Under the pieces are notes generated by a model. The model did no database searches. It was not told the origin of the DNA and saw only the letters and a list, made by a program, of their open reading frames with translations. This document shows, in pieces, positions 24,773 through 34,565 of a stretch of 64,000 nucleotides of DNA. Where the stretch lies: contig NZ_LOKZ01000006.1 in NCBI RefSeq assembly GCF_002211365.1, forward strand, positions 89,756-153,755, in the 5' to 3' direction. The DNA comes from Rhizobium sp. R711. Its GTDB lineage: Bacteria > Pseudomonadota > Alphaproteobacteria > Rhizobiales > Rhizobiaceae. The position numbers were made by a program, and so were the translations under genes. Numbering within the stretch: position 1 is the stretch's first letter; every line of letters starts with the position of its first letter.

Positions 24773-27151
24773 ATGGCCGGTGTCACGGCTTTGACATTTG
24801 CGGCCTTGTGTCTGCCACTTCTCGGCGCCGTTCTCGCTCCTTTTCTCGTTCGCGTCTTTAGTGTAAACGCCGCCTGGCCGCTGGCGCTCGCGCCGCTGCT
24901 GGCCTTTGCGCACTTTGCCAGCCTGCTGCCCGCGATATCAGGCGGCGAGGTGATTACCGGTGGCTATGCCTGGGTGCCGAGCTTCGACCTCCGTTTTTCC
25001 TGGCTGCTCGACGGTCTTTCAGTGACCTTCGCGCTGCTGATTACCGGGATCGGCACGCTGATTGTCCTCTACGCCGGCGGATACCTCAAAGGCCATCCGG
25101 ATCAGGGGCGCTTCTTCTCGTTCATCTTCCTGTTCATGGGCGCCATGCTCGGCCTCGTCGTATCGGACAGCCTGCTGATGCTCTTCATCTTCTGGGAACT
25201 GACGTCGATCACGTCCTTCCTGCTGATCGGGTTTGATCATGAGCGCGAGGCTGCCCGTCGCGCCGCCCTGCAGGCGCTCGTCGTCACCGGCGGCGGCGGC
25301 CTCCTGCTGCTGGCGGGCCTGCTCCTGATCTGGAGCACAACAAACGCGACCGACCTGTCGACGTTGCTGCAATCGGGTGATCTGCTGCGCGCCAATCCGT
25401 ATTATCTGGCAATCCTGATCCTCGTTCTCGGCGGCGCGTTCACCAAGTCGGCGCAGTTTCCGTTTCACTTCTGGCTGCCGAACGCGATGGAGGCGCCGAC
25501 GCCCGTCTCCGCCTACCTGCACTCCGCAACGATGGTGAAGGCGGGCGTCTATCTCCTGATGCGGCTCAATCCGGTGATGGGCGGGACATCAGCCTGGGCG
25601 ATCTTGCTGCCGCTCTTTGGTGGCGTGACGCTGATCGTTGGCACACTGCTTGCGGTCCGCCAGACTGATCTCAAGCTCAAGCTTGCCTATACGACGGTCT
25701 CGTCGCTTGGCCTTCTGGTGTTGCTGACGGGCTTCGACGCGCGCTACGCCATCGAGGCAGCGGCGCTCTACCTCGTGGCGCATTCGCTCTTCAAGGGCGC
25801 GCTGTTTATGGTCGCCGGCATCATCGACCATGAGACCGGCACGCGCGACATTACCAGACTGCGCGGCCTGAGGTCGGCGATGCCGCTGACCTTTGCGGCC
25901 GGACTCGCCGCGGCGATTTCCATGGGCGGTCTGCCGCCGTTCTTCGGCTTCCTCGCCAAGGAAGAGATTTATGCCGCGCTGGCGCATGCGGACCCGCGAT
26001 CGATCGTTTTTACGCTGGTTGCAGTGGTCGGAAATGCGCTGATGTTCGCGGTCGGATTCGCGGTGGCGTTGAAGCCGTTTCTCGGGCCGGTCCTGAAAAC
26101 GCCAAAGCGCCCGCATGAGGCCCCGCCCTTGCTGTGGATTGGTCCCGTGGTCCTGGCACTATTGGGCCTGATCGGTGCGGTCTTCTCTGCAACCGCGCAC
26201 CTCTACATCTCGTCTCCCGCGGCGTCCGCTATCCGTGGATCGTCGAGCATGATCGAGATTTCATTGGTCCCGCACGTTGGCGTGCCACTGCTTCTTTCTG
26301 CTCTTACGATCGCGCTCGGCATTCTTGTCTATTGGCGGATAGATCAAGAGCGCCTGACCATCGCGGCGGTGCTGCGAAGGCTCGGACCCGGACCGGATCG
26401 TGGGTTCGACTACTTTATCACCGGCCTCATCAGACTGTCGGTCCGCGTGACGCGTTTCGTCCAGCCGGGACGACTTGAACTCTACATCACCTGCACCTTC
26501 CTCTGCGTCGCAGCCACCCTGCTTGTTCCGCTCTGGCTCTTTGGCGAAATGCCGGCGCTGCCCGTCTGGCCGCGAGAGGTCCAGATCCACGAATGGGCGA
26601 TCTTCCTGCTCGCCGTCCTTGGCCTGCTCAGCGTTGTCATCGCGCGCGACCGGCTGACGGCGATCGTCTCGCTCGGCATCCAGGGCTTCTCTGTCGCCAT
26701 CATATTCCTGCTGTTCGGTGCGCCCGACCTTTCCTTCACGCAGTTCATGGTCGAGACCCTGTCGGTCGTCATCCTTGCGCTGGTCATGACCCGCCTTCAA
26801 TTGTCGCCGGCCGATCGGCGGCCGCTTGGTCAGAAGATATTGGATGGCTGCATTGCGATCGCCTGCGGCTGCGGCTTTGCGCTTCTTCTGATGAAAGCCA
26901 CTCAGGGCCCCTTCAACAACGCGCTGACGGAATTCTTCAATACTTACTCGAGGACCATCGCGCACGGCGCCAATGTCGTAAACGTCATCATCGTCGATTT
27001 CCGTGGCACCGACACGCTGGGCGAGATCGCGGTCGTTGCCATCACCGGCCTTGCGATCCTCGCCCTCATTCGCATCCGCGCGCAGACCGAGCGCAAGCTT
27101 GCGGAAAACGATCCCGATGCGCCTGAGGATCTCGGAGTCGAGCGCCCATGA
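24773..27151 (+). CDS. mrpA: Mrp/Pha Na+(K+)/H+ antiporter subunit A
   Basis: The 792-residue protein begins with a NuoL/MrpA-type proton-channel domain (about residues 1-480; signatures [18 protein letters not shown] and [13 protein letters not shown]). It ends with the MrpA-specific C-terminal modules, DUF4040 ([20 protein letters not shown]) and the segment [13 protein letters not shown]. It forms the main translocation path of the seven-subunit cation/proton antiporter, relevant to sodium, pH and, in rhizobia, potassium. The stop overlaps mrpB by four bases. S. meliloti carries such an operon as pha genes. Confidence 0.93.
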   Translation: MAGVTALTFAALCLPLLGAVLAPFLVRVFSVNAAWPLALAPLLAFAHFASLLPAISGGEVITGGYAWVPSFDLRFSWLLDGLSVTFALLITGIGTLIVLYAGGYLKGHPDQGRFFSFIFLFMGAMLGLVVSDSLLMLFIFWELTSITSFLLIGFDHEREAARRAALQALVVTGGGGLLLLAGLLLIWSTTNATDLSTLLQSGDLLRANPYYLAILILVLGGAFTKSAQFPFHFWLPNAMEAPTPVSAYLHSATMVKAGVYLLMRLNPVMGGTSAWAILLPLFGGVTLIVGTLLAVRQTDLKLKLAYTTVSSLGLLVLLTGFDARYAIEAAALYLVAHSLFKGALFMVAGIIDHETGTRDITRLRGLRSAMPLTFAAGLAAAISMGGLPPFFGFLAKEEIYAALAHADPRSIVFTLVAVVGNALMFAVGFAVALKPFLGPVLKTPKRPHEAPPLLWIGPVVLALLGLIGAVFSATAHLYISSPAASAIRGSSSMIEISLVPHVGVPLLLSALTIALGILVYWRIDQERLTIAAVLRRLGPGPDRGFDYFITGLIRLSVRVTRFVQPGRLELYITCTFLCVAATLLVPLWLFGEMPALPVWPREVQIHEWAIFLLAVLGLLSVVIARDRLTAIVSLGIQGFSVAIIFLLFGAPDLSFTQFMVETLSVVILALVMTRLQLSPADRRPLGQKILDGCIAIACGCGFALLLMKATQGPFNNALTEFFNTYSRTIAHGANVVNVIIVDFRGTDTLGEIAVVAITGLAILALIRIRAQTERKLAENDPDAPEDLGVERP

Positions 27152-27567
27152 ACACGCTGATCTTCCGCACGATTGCGCCGGTGCTGACGGCCCTGATGCT
27201 GCTCTTTTCCGTCTTCGTCCTGCTGCGCGGCCACAACGAGCCGGGCGGCGGCTTTATCGGCGGGCTGATTGCCGCCTCGGCGCTGGCGATCTTCGGCATT
27301 GCCCGCGGCGTTGGGGCCGTGCGCCGGGCCATCGTCTTCCATCCGCTGTCGATATCGGGCGCCGGTCTTCTTATGGCGACCTGCGCCGGTCTGTTCTCGA
27401 TTGTCTTTGCGGTACCGTTCATGACCGGGCTGTGGGTCTATCCTGAAGTAGCAGGTGTCGAAGTGCCGCTCTCGACCGTCATGCTCTTCGATATCGGGGT
27501 CTACCTGGTCGTCGTCGGCGCCATCACCTCGATCGCGCTGGCGCTTGAGGAAAGGGAGGTCGAGTGA
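27148..27567 (+). CDS. mrpB: Mrp antiporter subunit B
   Basis: The 139-residue protein has four membrane helices and the conserved MrpB block [18 protein letters not shown]. It packs against the C terminus of MrpA in the complex. Four-base ATGA overlaps join it to mrpA before and mrpC after. Confidence 0.92.
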   Translation: MNTLIFRTIAPVLTALMLLFSVFVLLRGHNEPGGGFIGGLIAASALAIFGIARGVGAVRRAIVFHPLSISGAGLLMATCAGLFSIVFAVPFMTGLWVYPEVAGVEVPLSTVMLFDIGVYLVVVGAITSIALALEEREVE

Positions 27568-27944
27568 TGGAGCCGCTGTTTGCCATCCTCGTCGGCCTGT
27601 TCTTCGCCGCCGCGATCTATCTGATGCTGTCGAAATTCTCGATCCGGATCATGCTCGGCATCGCCGTCTTAGGCAACGCGGTGAATCTGTTGCTGTTTAC
27701 GGCAGGGCGGCTGACGCGCGAGGTGCCGCCGATCATCCCTGCAAACCTCGATACGCTCCCCGAAGGCGCCGCCAATCCGCTACCGCAGGCGCTGATCCTG
27801 ACGGCGATCGTCATCTCGTTTTCCTTCCTCGCTTTCCTGCTGGTGCTGACCTATCGCGCCTATCAGGACATCGGCACCGACAACACGGACAAGATGCGTG
27901 TCGCCGAGCCCGCCGATCCGCCGCTGCCACCGATGGGGTACTAG
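27564..27944 (+). CDS. mrpC: Mrp antiporter subunit C
   Basis: The 126-residue protein is a NuoK homologue with three helices. The conserved segments are [17 protein letters not shown] and [17 protein letters not shown]. It overlaps mrpB by four bases and abuts mrpD without a gap. The length is normal for the subunit. Confidence 0.92.
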   Translation: MMEPLFAILVGLFFAAAIYLMLSKFSIRIMLGIAVLGNAVNLLLFTAGRLTREVPPIIPANLDTLPEGAANPLPQALILTAIVISFSFLAFLLVLTYRAYQDIGTDNTDKMRVAEPADPPLPPMGY

Positions 27945-29501
27945 ATGGCGGCCCCGACAAACACGATCGCCGATCTCTCGGCTGCGATGGTCACAGCGCC
28001 CGTGCCTCTTTCAAACTGGCTCGTCATCGCACCTGTCGCGCTCTGCATTACGCTCGGCGCCGTGCTGCTGATGATGCGCAACTCGATGCGGCTGCAGGCG
28101 CAGGTCGCCATTCCGGGACTTGCCGTTCTGGTCCTGCTGGATGCCGCGCTGCTGGCAAAGGTCGTCGCGCATGGTCCGCTGACCATGGTGATGGGGCGCT
28201 GGCTTCCGCCCTTCGGTATCGCCTTCACCGTCGATCTCTTCGGCGCGCTGATGGCCTTGACCGCCGCCATCGCGGCGCTCGCAGGCGGGCTCTATGCGTT
28301 GAAGGACATCACCGAAAGCGGCCGGCGATACGGTTTCTTCCCCTTCCTCCTGCTTCTGATGGCAGGCGTTTCGGGAGCGTTCCTGACGGGCGACGTCTTC
28401 AACCTCTACGTCTGGTTCGAGGTGCTTCTCATCTCGTCCTTCGGGATGCTGATCCTCGGCTCGGAGCGCGGGCAGATCGACGGGGCGATGAAATATGCGG
28501 TGCTTAACCTGATCGGCACGACGCTGTTCCTGATCTCGGTCGGCATCGTCTACGCGGTCTTCGGCACGCTCAACATGGCCGACATCGCGGGCAAGGTGGA
28601 AAGTGTGCGCGACACCGCGCCGCTGATGACGCTGTCGGCGCTCGTGCTGCTGGCTTTTGCGATGAAGGCCGCGGCCTTTCCCGTCAATTTCTGGCTTCCG
28701 GCCTCCTATCATACGCCGCGCATCGTCGTGTCGGCGCTGTTTGCCGGTCTGCTGACCAAGGTCGGCGTCTACGCCCTGATCCGCATCATCGTCATGCTGC
28801 TGCCGGTCGAGCGCGAGCAATTGAGCCTGCTGATCGCGGCAACCGGGGCAGCGACCATCATCATCGGCGCGCTTGGGGCGCTGGCGCAGGACGATATCCG
28901 CAAACTGCTCGGCTACGTCGTGATATCGGGCATTGGCAACATGCTGATCGGCATTGCGCTCGGCACGCCGGGCGGCTTGTCCGGCGCGATCTTTTACGCG
29001 CTGCATTCGATCGTGCTGATGACGGCGCTCTATCTTCTGGCCGGACAGGCGGCTGCCCTTGCTGGCGGCTTCTCGCTAGCAGGGCTCGGCGGCCTTTATC
29101 GCAAGAGCAGCGGCTTTGCTGCGCTCTCCTTCATCCTCTTCGTGGCCGCCTGCGGACTGCCGCCTTTTTCCGGCTTCTGGCCGAAGGTGATTTTGGTCAG
29201 GGCGTCGATCGACGTCGGCGCCTGGTGGTTGGCCGCGGCGATCCTGATCGGCGGTTTCCTGCTGACGGTGGTCTTCGGGCGCGTCTTCCTGCTCGCCTAT
29301 TGGCGGCCGGCGGCGGCGCCGCAGGCGGCAGCCTCCATCGGCTGGCAGGCGGGATTGCCGCTCGCCATCCTGACGGCTCTCGTCGTCGCGTTCGGCATAC
29401 TGCCCGAACAGTTGCTTGACATGGCGCAGGTAGCAGCGAACGGTCTCATCGATCCGACGCCCTATCTGCAATCGGTCTTTCCGGATGGAGGGATGCCATG
29501 A
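27945..29501 (+). CDS. mrpD: Mrp antiporter subunit D
   Basis: The 518-residue protein is a NuoN/NuoM-type antiporter-like subunit with about 14 helices. The lysine-bearing helices are visible ([16 protein letters not shown], and [14 protein letters not shown]), together with [17 protein letters not shown]. With MrpA it makes up the proton and cation path. It starts directly after the mrpC stop and overlaps mrpE by four bases. Confidence 0.93.
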   Translation: MAAPTNTIADLSAAMVTAPVPLSNWLVIAPVALCITLGAVLLMMRNSMRLQAQVAIPGLAVLVLLDAALLAKVVAHGPLTMVMGRWLPPFGIAFTVDLFGALMALTAAIAALAGGLYALKDITESGRRYGFFPFLLLLMAGVSGAFLTGDVFNLYVWFEVLLISSFGMLILGSERGQIDGAMKYAVLNLIGTTLFLISVGIVYAVFGTLNMADIAGKVESVRDTAPLMTLSALVLLAFAMKAAAFPVNFWLPASYHTPRIVVSALFAGLLTKVGVYALIRIIVMLLPVEREQLSLLIAATGAATIIIGALGALAQDDIRKLLGYVVISGIGNMLIGIALGTPGGLSGAIFYALHSIVLMTALYLLAGQAAALAGGFSLAGLGGLYRKSSGFAALSFILFVAACGLPPFSGFWPKVILVRASIDVGAWWLAAAILIGGFLLTVVFGRVFLLAYWRPAAAPQAAASIGWQAGLPLAILTALVVAFGILPEQLLDMAQVAANGLIDPTPYLQSVFPDGGMP

Positions 29502-29971
29502 TTGCCCTCCTGCTGAACGTCCTGCTGGCCGTCGCCTGGGCTACCGTCACCGGCAATGCATCGCCGCACAACCTCCTCTTCGGCTTTGCGATCGGCGCCT
29601 TGTGCTTGTCCGTTGTTCGCGAACCCTATGGCAGCCGGGGGTATCTTCGCCGGTCGTGGGCGATCGTGCAGCTTGCACTTCTGTTCCTGAAGGAGTTGGC
29701 GATCTCGGCCTGGAAGGTCGCCGTCACGGTGCTGACGCCCAATATGCGGCTGCAGCCCGGCATTTTCGCCTTTCCGCTGACTGTCGACCGCGATTTCGAG
29801 ATCACCCTTCTTGCCAACATGATCACCCTGACGCCGGGCACGCTGTCGGTCGATGTTTCCGACGACCGCATGACGCTTTACGTCCACGCGCTGGATTGCT
29901 CCGATCCCGAGGCGACCAAACGCAATATCGCCAACGGTTTCGAGCGCCGGATCGTGGAGGCCTTCCGATGA
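29498..29971 (+). CDS. mrpE: Mrp antiporter subunit E
   Basis: The 157-residue protein has two N-terminal helices and a conserved soluble C-terminal domain with [18 protein letters not shown]. The family is specific to Mrp complexes and has no complex I counterpart. Four-base overlaps couple it to both neighbours. Confidence 0.92.
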   Translation: MIALLLNVLLAVAWATVTGNASPHNLLFGFAIGALCLSVVREPYGSRGYLRRSWAIVQLALLFLKELAISAWKVAVTVLTPNMRLQPGIFAFPLTVDRDFEITLLANMITLTPGTLSVDVSDDRMTLYVHALDCSDPEATKRNIANGFERRIVEAFR

Positions 29972-30345
29972 TCGAACCGCTCGCGATCATTTCCACGGCC
30001 GCCGCGATTGCTCTGGTGATCCTTGGCGTTGCCTTCCTTCTGGCCGGCTGGCGGGTCCTCGCCGGGCCGACGCTGCCCGACAGGATACTGGCGCTCGATA
30101 CGCTCTCGGGCACGGCGATCGGTTTCATTGCCGTGTTGGCGGTCAAAACGGGCTTCAGCCTCTACATCGATATTGCGATTTCGCTGGGCCTGGTCGGCTT
30201 TCTGGCGACCGTCGCCTTCGCGCGCTTTGTCATGTCGCGCGCGACTGTCGCGGAACGGTACAGCGAAAATGCGGGGGGTGCCTCGAAAAAGCCCAAAGTG
30301 GCGGCCAAACGCAGCGGCAAGAAAGACAGGAAGGGCAAGAAATGA
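29968..30345 (+). CDS. mrpF: Mrp antiporter subunit F
   Basis: The 125-residue protein has three helices with the subunit signature [16 protein letters not shown]. The last 25 residues are a lysine-rich tail ([19 protein letters not shown]) not typical of shorter MrpF proteins (about 90-95 residues); it would face the cytoplasm. I set the start at 29968, overlapping the mrpE stop by four bases. Confidence 0.9.
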   Translation: MIEPLAIISTAAAIALVILGVAFLLAGWRVLAGPTLPDRILALDTLSGTAIGFIAVLAVKTGFSLYIDIAISLGLVGFLATVAFARFVMSRATVAERYSENAGGASKKPKVAAKRSGKKDRKGKK

Positions 30346-30674
30346 TGGACTACGCGGCAGCGCTCCTCGTCGCTTTCCTTCTACTTGCCGGTTCGGTGTT
30401 TGCGCTTGTCGCCGCTCTTGGCGTTGTGCGGCTGCCGGATCTCTATACGCGCATGCATGCCGCGTCCAAGGCGGGCACAGTGGGCTCGGGCATGCTGCTC
30501 TTTGCCGCTGGAGTCGCATCGGGCGAGGTCGCGACCTTTGCGCGCGCGCTTGCTGGCTTCGTCTTCTTCCTGTTGACGGCGCCGGTCGCGACGCACCTCC
30601 TTGCCAAGGCCGCGCATCAGACAGGATACCGCCTCGGCCCTCAATCCGTGCGCGATGACCTCGCCAAAAGATGA
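30342..30674 (+). CDS. mrpG: Mrp antiporter subunit G
   Basis: The 110-residue protein has three helices and the MrpG signature [21 protein letters not shown]. It completes the mrpABCDEFG set, so the operon is full and in standard order. It overlaps mrpF by four bases. An AT-rich gap leading to mucR follows. Confidence 0.92.
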   Translation: MMDYAAALLVAFLLLAGSVFALVAALGVVRLPDLYTRMHAASKAGTVGSGMLLFAAGVASGEVATFARALAGFVFFLLTAPVATHLLAKAAHQTGYRLGPQSVRDDLAKR

Positions 30675-31114
30675 GAGCGCTTCCGATTCAGTATTTTAAG
30701 TTGATTTTTGCACCCACTTGCAGATTTCTTAATGGTTAATGTTTGGGTTCTCGATGAACAATTCTTGCGAAGGTGCATTTTTCGGTAGATATATATGAAA
30801 TAATAATTGGCGTTTTCGCAAAACGGTGATATTTGATGGTCTAAGTAGAGTTCTGATATTGAATTAGAATCACGTTGCTTATTTCCTCCTTGGCTTTGAA
30901 TTTCAGTGTTTAATTGAGGAAGTGGGCTGCGTGATAGCGTACTAATTCAAAATCAGGCAGTATAAGAACGGGTTTCGGCCTCAGGAATCTAGGGGTGGAT
31001 TTCAGTTTTTCGAAACAGGTAGCCGTAGCCTGGGTTTTTTGCTGTTGCTCTACGATGACGGTCTTGTCTTAAGGGGTCGAGACCTTTGGAGCATTGAAAC
31101 AGGAGAAACGTAAT
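30675..31114 (+). promoter_or_regulatory. AT-rich upstream region of mucR
   Basis: This 440-base stretch is distinctly richer in A and T than the surrounding genes, with many T-A steps and runs of T. MucR/Ros proteins bind AT-rich DNA of this kind and repress their own genes, so this is probably the autoregulatory region. A weak hairpin followed by six T residues lies at about 31018-31045, inside the likely 5' untranslated region. I find no supportable coding frame. Confidence 0.5.
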
Positions 31115-31546
31115 ATGACGGATACTGCAGCCGGTAGCGGGCCGGAATTGCTGGTGGAGCTTACCGCAGATATTGTCGCCGCCTATGTCAGCAACCATGT
31201 TGTGCCAGTTGGCGATCTCGCTAACTTGATCTCGGACGTGCATTCGGCACTCAGCAACACGTCGACGCCGCAGACTGCAACAGCGGTCGTCGAGAAGCAG
31301 AAGCCGGCTGTATCGGTGCGCAAATCCGTCCAGGATGAGCAGATTACCTGCCTGGAATGCGGTGGCAACTTCAAGTCGCTGAAGCGCCATCTAATGACCC
31401 ATCACAGCCTTTCGCCGGAAGAATACCGCGAGAAGTGGGAGCTCCCTGTCGACTACCCGATGGTAGCGCCGGCCTATGCTGAAGCGCGTTCGCGCCTCGC
31501 AAAGGAAATGGGGCTCGGTCAGCGTCGCAAGCGCGGACGCGTGTGA
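31115..31546 (+). CDS. mucR: MucR, Ros-type zinc-finger transcriptional regulator
   Basis: The 143-residue protein has the exact layout of rhizobial MucR. The N-terminal oligomerisation half includes [17 protein letters not shown]. The single zinc finger has Cys79, Cys82, His92 and His96, with basic residues in [12 protein letters not shown] conserved [10 protein letters not shown] region follows, and the tail is basic (RRKRGR). MucR controls exopolysaccharide, motility and cell-cycle genes. The ATG at 31115 has AGGAG nine bases upstream. A clear terminator follows at 31573. Confidence 0.95.
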   Translation: MTDTAAGSGPELLVELTADIVAAYVSNHVVPVGDLANLISDVHSALSNTSTPQTATAVVEKQKPAVSVRKSVQDEQITCLECGGNFKSLKRHLMTHHSLSPEEYREKWELPVDYPMVAPAYAEARSRLAKEMGLGQRRKRGRV

Positions 31547-31572
31547 TTTTGCCAAGGATTTGATCCTGTAGA

Positions 31573-31597
31573 GCCGGGCGGAAGCCCGGCTTTTGTG
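31573..31597 (+). terminator. Intrinsic terminator of mucR
   Basis: GCCGGGC-GGAA-GCCCGGC forms a perfect 7-base stem with a 4-base loop, followed by TTTTGTG. It lies 27 bases after the mucR stop. Confidence 0.9.
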
Positions 31598-31845
31598 TTT
31601 TTGGGGTGAATGCATGCGGAAAATAATCCTATTTATTTCCGCCCGTTAAAGAAGTTGACGAATCAAAACAACAAAAAGTTGCGCTGTCGCGGATTCTTCT
31701 TTCCTGTGTAGGATGTATGAATTAATTCCTATTTTAGGAGTGTTCGTATGCCGATGCAAATTTTGCTTTGCCAGGCGCCTCTGCGCCATCCTTTCCCCAA
31801 GTAGCAACGGCGCAAGGCGCGGCCTCTGGTTTTGCCTCACCTCCC

Positions 31846-32178
31846 GCAACGATGTCTGTCCGCGCTGTGTGCCGGATCTGCGCGCAGATCACGACCGAGA
31901 TGGTTATGCTTGCCAGCCATCGCATCCAGATGCGTCGGGATCGGCGGCGCACGTTCTGCCATATCAGACAGATCGCCATGTATGTCTGCCATGTCGCTCT
32001 CCAGATCCCGCTTTATGAGATCGGTGGAGCCTTCGGCCGTGACGGCACGACGGTCGGACATGCTTGCCATGTCGTCGAGGATCGCCGTGACGATCCGGCG
32101 TTCGACGAATTCGTCGCGGCCGTCGAACGGACGGTCAATTCTGTGTTTCGATCGAACGGGGTATTCGGGAATGAATGA
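31846..32178 (+). CDS. DnaA domain IV-like helix-turn-helix protein
   Basis: The 110-residue protein matches the DNA-binding domain IV of the replication initiator DnaA: IRQIAMYVCHVALQIPLYEIGGAFGRDGTTVGHACHVVEDRR. It lacks the AAA+ ATPase. Key residues of the box-binding helix are kept, although the usual RDRTTV reads RDGTTV. Alphaproteobacteria often carry such stand-alone proteins of unknown role. The frame is open back to about 31738 with no stop; the ATG at 31846 is the first clear one. AGGAG with an ATG at 31748 exists, but that frame ends after 18 codons. It overlaps the next gene by eight bases. Confidence 0.7.
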   Translation, partial: ATMSVRAVCRICAQITTEMVMLASHRIQMRRDRRRTFCHIRQIAMYVCHVALQIPLYEIGGAFGRDGTTVGHACHVVEDRRDDPAFDEFVAAVERTVNSVFRSNGVFGNE

Positions 32179-32955
32179 CGCGAACAAGGCCATGGTGAAA
32201 CTTTTGAGGTTCCTGGCGCGCGGCGAGGCGCGGGAGCAGGCATGCGAGGGCCCGGCCCTGTCACTGCACCTCGGCGATGGCTCGCTTCACATCGTTTCTG
32301 AAACTTTGCTGGTCGAGGCTGTATCCGCCGGGCTGGCTAGCCGCGGAAGCGGGCGGATTTGCCTGTGCCCCGCTGCGCGCTCCTATCTCAGGCGTGCCGC
32401 CTCCCTGAGGGAGGAGGCCTTCATCGAACAGCATGGCGCAATCGGCCATTTTGCGGCCGAGGTGGACCGCTGCCTGCAGCTCGTGGGATTAACCGGGAGG
32501 AATCGCCGCTCTCAAGCCTTGCGCGATTGAAGGAGAAGAGTGGCGGGCCGTTTCTCCCGGTGGAGGCGCTTGCTGCTGGCGAACGGCTGCTTGCCGATTT
32601 CACGCGCAGTCAGTTAAAGCCGCGGATCACCGCCTCCTGGGAACCGCGTCACGCAAGCCGTATGAATGGAGCCCGCGGCGGCAGAGCGGACCTAACCGAC
32701 AGCGCGATCGCCGCGCGGGTCGGGGTCAATCGCGCGCTGGAAGCAATGGGACCGGCGCTCGCCGGCGTGGCGCTTGATGTCTGCTGCTTCATGAAGCGGC
32801 TGGAGGCCGTCGAACGTGAGCGCCAGTGGCCAGTGCGTTCCGCCAAGCTGATGTTGCGGACGGCGTTGATGGCGCTGTCACGGCACTACAATCCACCCAC
32901 GCCCGCACGCCGGCCGCGAATGGAGCATTGGGGTGCGGAGGGCTATCGGCCGTAA
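32171..32955 (+). pseudogene. DUF6456 protein gene with a frameshift
   Basis: The first frame starts at the ATG at 32171 (MNDANKAMVKLLRFLARGEA) and ends at 32530. The family's C-terminal domain continues in another frame up to 32955, with ESPLSSLARLKE, a TDSAIAARVGVNRALEAMG block and LDVCCFMKRLEAVE. The switch falls near 32485, in GTGGGATTAACC. The whole is one base short of a multiple of three, so a single missing base explains it. The function of DUF6456 proteins is unknown; DnaA-like and MucR-like neighbours suggest a DNA-linked role. An assembly indel is possible. Confidence 0.7.
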
Positions 32956-32982
32956 TTGTATTCGTGATTGGTGCCGGGATGC

Positions 32983-33405
32983 CTAGGCCACCGCGCGCAC
33001 GCGCGCTTCCTCGCGGATGCGATTAACCATCGAGCGCAAACCGTTGGCGCGCTGCGAGGAAAGGTGCTCGACGAGCCCGATCTTCGAGAACACGTCGAAG
33101 GCGTCAAGTGCTGCGATCTCGGAGGCCGCCTTGCCCGAGTAGGTCGCGAGCACGATGGCCACGAGTCCGCGCACGATATGCGCATCGGAGTCGCCTTCGA
33201 AGGTCATGACAGGATTGTCCGGGTCGCCCTCGGTATGTGTAACGAGCCAGACCTGGCTGGCGCAGCCCATGACCTTGTTGGCAGACGTCTTCTTGTCGTC
33301 GGGAAGGTCTGGAAGTGCCTTTCCGAGCTCGATCACATAGCGATAGCGATCTTCCCAGTCGTCGAGGAAGGAAAAGTCATCGAGGATCTGCTCAAGGGAC
33401 GTCAT
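32983..33405 (-). CDS. sufE: SufE-family sulfur acceptor protein
   Basis: The 140-residue protein has the SufE active-site loop with Cys48 (ANKVMGCASQVWL). It accepts sulfane sulfur from the cysteine desulfurase SufS and passes it to the Fe-S scaffold. No other suf gene is adjacent, which is common in rhizobia. It is convergent with the DUF6456 gene. Confidence 0.9.
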   Translation of the reverse strand: MTSLEQILDDFSFLDDWEDRYRYVIELGKALPDLPDDKKTSANKVMGCASQVWLVTHTEGDPDNPVMTFEGDSDAHIVRGLVAIVLATYSGKAASEIAALDAFDVFSKIGLVEHLSSQRANGLRSMVNRIREEARVRAVA

Positions 33406-33466
33406 GTATTGTGGCCTTTCGTTATCAAGATTTCATATAGGTGAAACGCGGCGAGATTTGAACCAT

Positions 33467-33505
33467 TAAAAAGAAACGCCGCGAAGGATGGGCATCCTCG
33501 CGGCG
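33467..33505 (-). terminator. Intrinsic terminator of the DUF5330 gene
   Basis: On the minus strand 33505-33477 makes a stem of CGCCGCG plus AGGAT arms around a GGGC/GCCC loop, followed by TTTCTTTTT. It lies about 105 bases past the DUF5330 stop and just before sufE. Confidence 0.85.
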
Positions 33506-33610
33506 CAGCAAACGCTGAAAATAAACAGGGCAGGCACGTCAGGCATGGGACTTTCCGCGGCTTGGCGGATCGCCGGTGCAAGCTTGGTTGCGGGAAATCC
33601 CGCGGAATTC

Positions 33611-34105
33611 TCAGGTGGCCGGACGCGGCGTCGGCAGCGGAATGGCACCGGTCGTCACGGTGTCGGAAACGCTTTCATCGCCATCGTCAACCGGCGGGCG
33701 ATAGGGCATTGGCTGGTTCAGCGCTGCGGTCCGTTCCTGCGCCACTGTCTGGGCCTCGGCATGGGAGGGCGCAAGTGCTGCGACGGGTGCGACCGACGTG
33801 TTCGCGGCAACGGCCGGCTTGGCAGCCTTGTCGTCGCCGAAGCGGCTGTCGAGAAGTTCGTAGGCGACTCGGGCGCCTTCACGGGCCCGATGGCCGAGCG
33901 CGGACATGGTCTCGGCGCCCTTGACGCAGACCTCCGGCTTCTCGCCGCACATGCCGGTCACATAGTCATAGGCGCCTGTCGCCGCGACAAAGGCGTCGGA
34001 AAATTGCAATTTCGGTTGCGAACCGGTCGGGCTTTCGCCGCTGAAGAACGACAAGAGCACGAGCACAAGCCCGAACCAGAATGATCCTTTGATCAGAAAC
34101 CACAT
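33611..34105 (-). CDS. DUF5330 family membrane-anchored protein
   Basis: The 164-residue protein has one N-terminal transmembrane segment (IKGSFWFGLVLVLLSFF) and a small periplasmic domain with two cysteines (TGMCGEKPEVCV) that may form a disulfide. A long Ala/Pro-rich tail ends TGAIPLPTPRPAT. The family is restricted to Rhizobiales-like genomes and has no known function. It is divergent from the DivJ-like kinase across a 460-base gap. Confidence 0.78.
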   Translation of the reverse strand: MWFLIKGSFWFGLVLVLLSFFSGESPTGSQPKLQFSDAFVAATGAYDYVTGMCGEKPEVCVKGAETMSALGHRAREGARVAYELLDSRFGDDKAAKPAVAANTSVAPVAALAPSHAEAQTVAQERTAALNQPMPYRPPVDDGDESVSDTVTTGAIPLPTPRPAT

Positions 34106-34565
34106 AGTCGTTGCCCATCCTGTTTTCCCGTTCGGTCTTGCGCCGAATCGGTCCGATCTTCCGGTGTGCTTTGACCTTAGAGCAGAGTTGCGAATACCGG
34201 TTTTCGAAACTCGTCGGCATTTGCGGCAAATTTAGCTCGAATTTTAATGAACGGGATTTGCACCACATTTCAGTCAAATTGTAGTGACCGTCGTTAAGCA
34301 TGTAACGGGTCTCTCCCTGTAATTGCAGGCAAACCTTGCGGCGAAGCTGCCACAAAGGTTAACGATAGGCTGAAATGTGAGCGAATTCCGTCGCTTACCG
34401 CCCGTTAACCGTAAAAACCAAAGCCGCTTCCAGATGCCCAAAAACGGGACATTTCGCTCTATTGAGGTGTGGAGGCGGCTTTTCCCTTATCCTTTCTTTA
34501 AGCGCCCAAGGCCTATTGTCGGCCTTGGTAAAGGGCCTTTTTCGGGCGGGTATTGCGTGCGTGTA
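34106..34565 (+). promoter_or_regulatory. Long structured leader region of the DivJ-like kinase gene
   Basis: This 460-base divergent gap has two terminator-like elements before the kinase start. AAGCCGC (34421-34427) pairs with GCGGCTT (34475-34481) and TT follows. Then three arms, AAGGCC (34508-34513), GGCCTT (34521-34526) and AAGGGCC (34531-34537) with TTTTT, can form either of two exclusive hairpins. TTAACC- and TTAACG-type half-sites, as used by CtrA, occur at 34359 and 34405. No gene is supportable here. Confidence 0.5.

Noticed and set aside
31748..31804. An 18-codon gene starting at the ATG behind AGGAG.
   Set aside because: It stops at once and its frame is not continued. It may be the damaged or misread true start of the DnaA-like gene, but I cannot show that.
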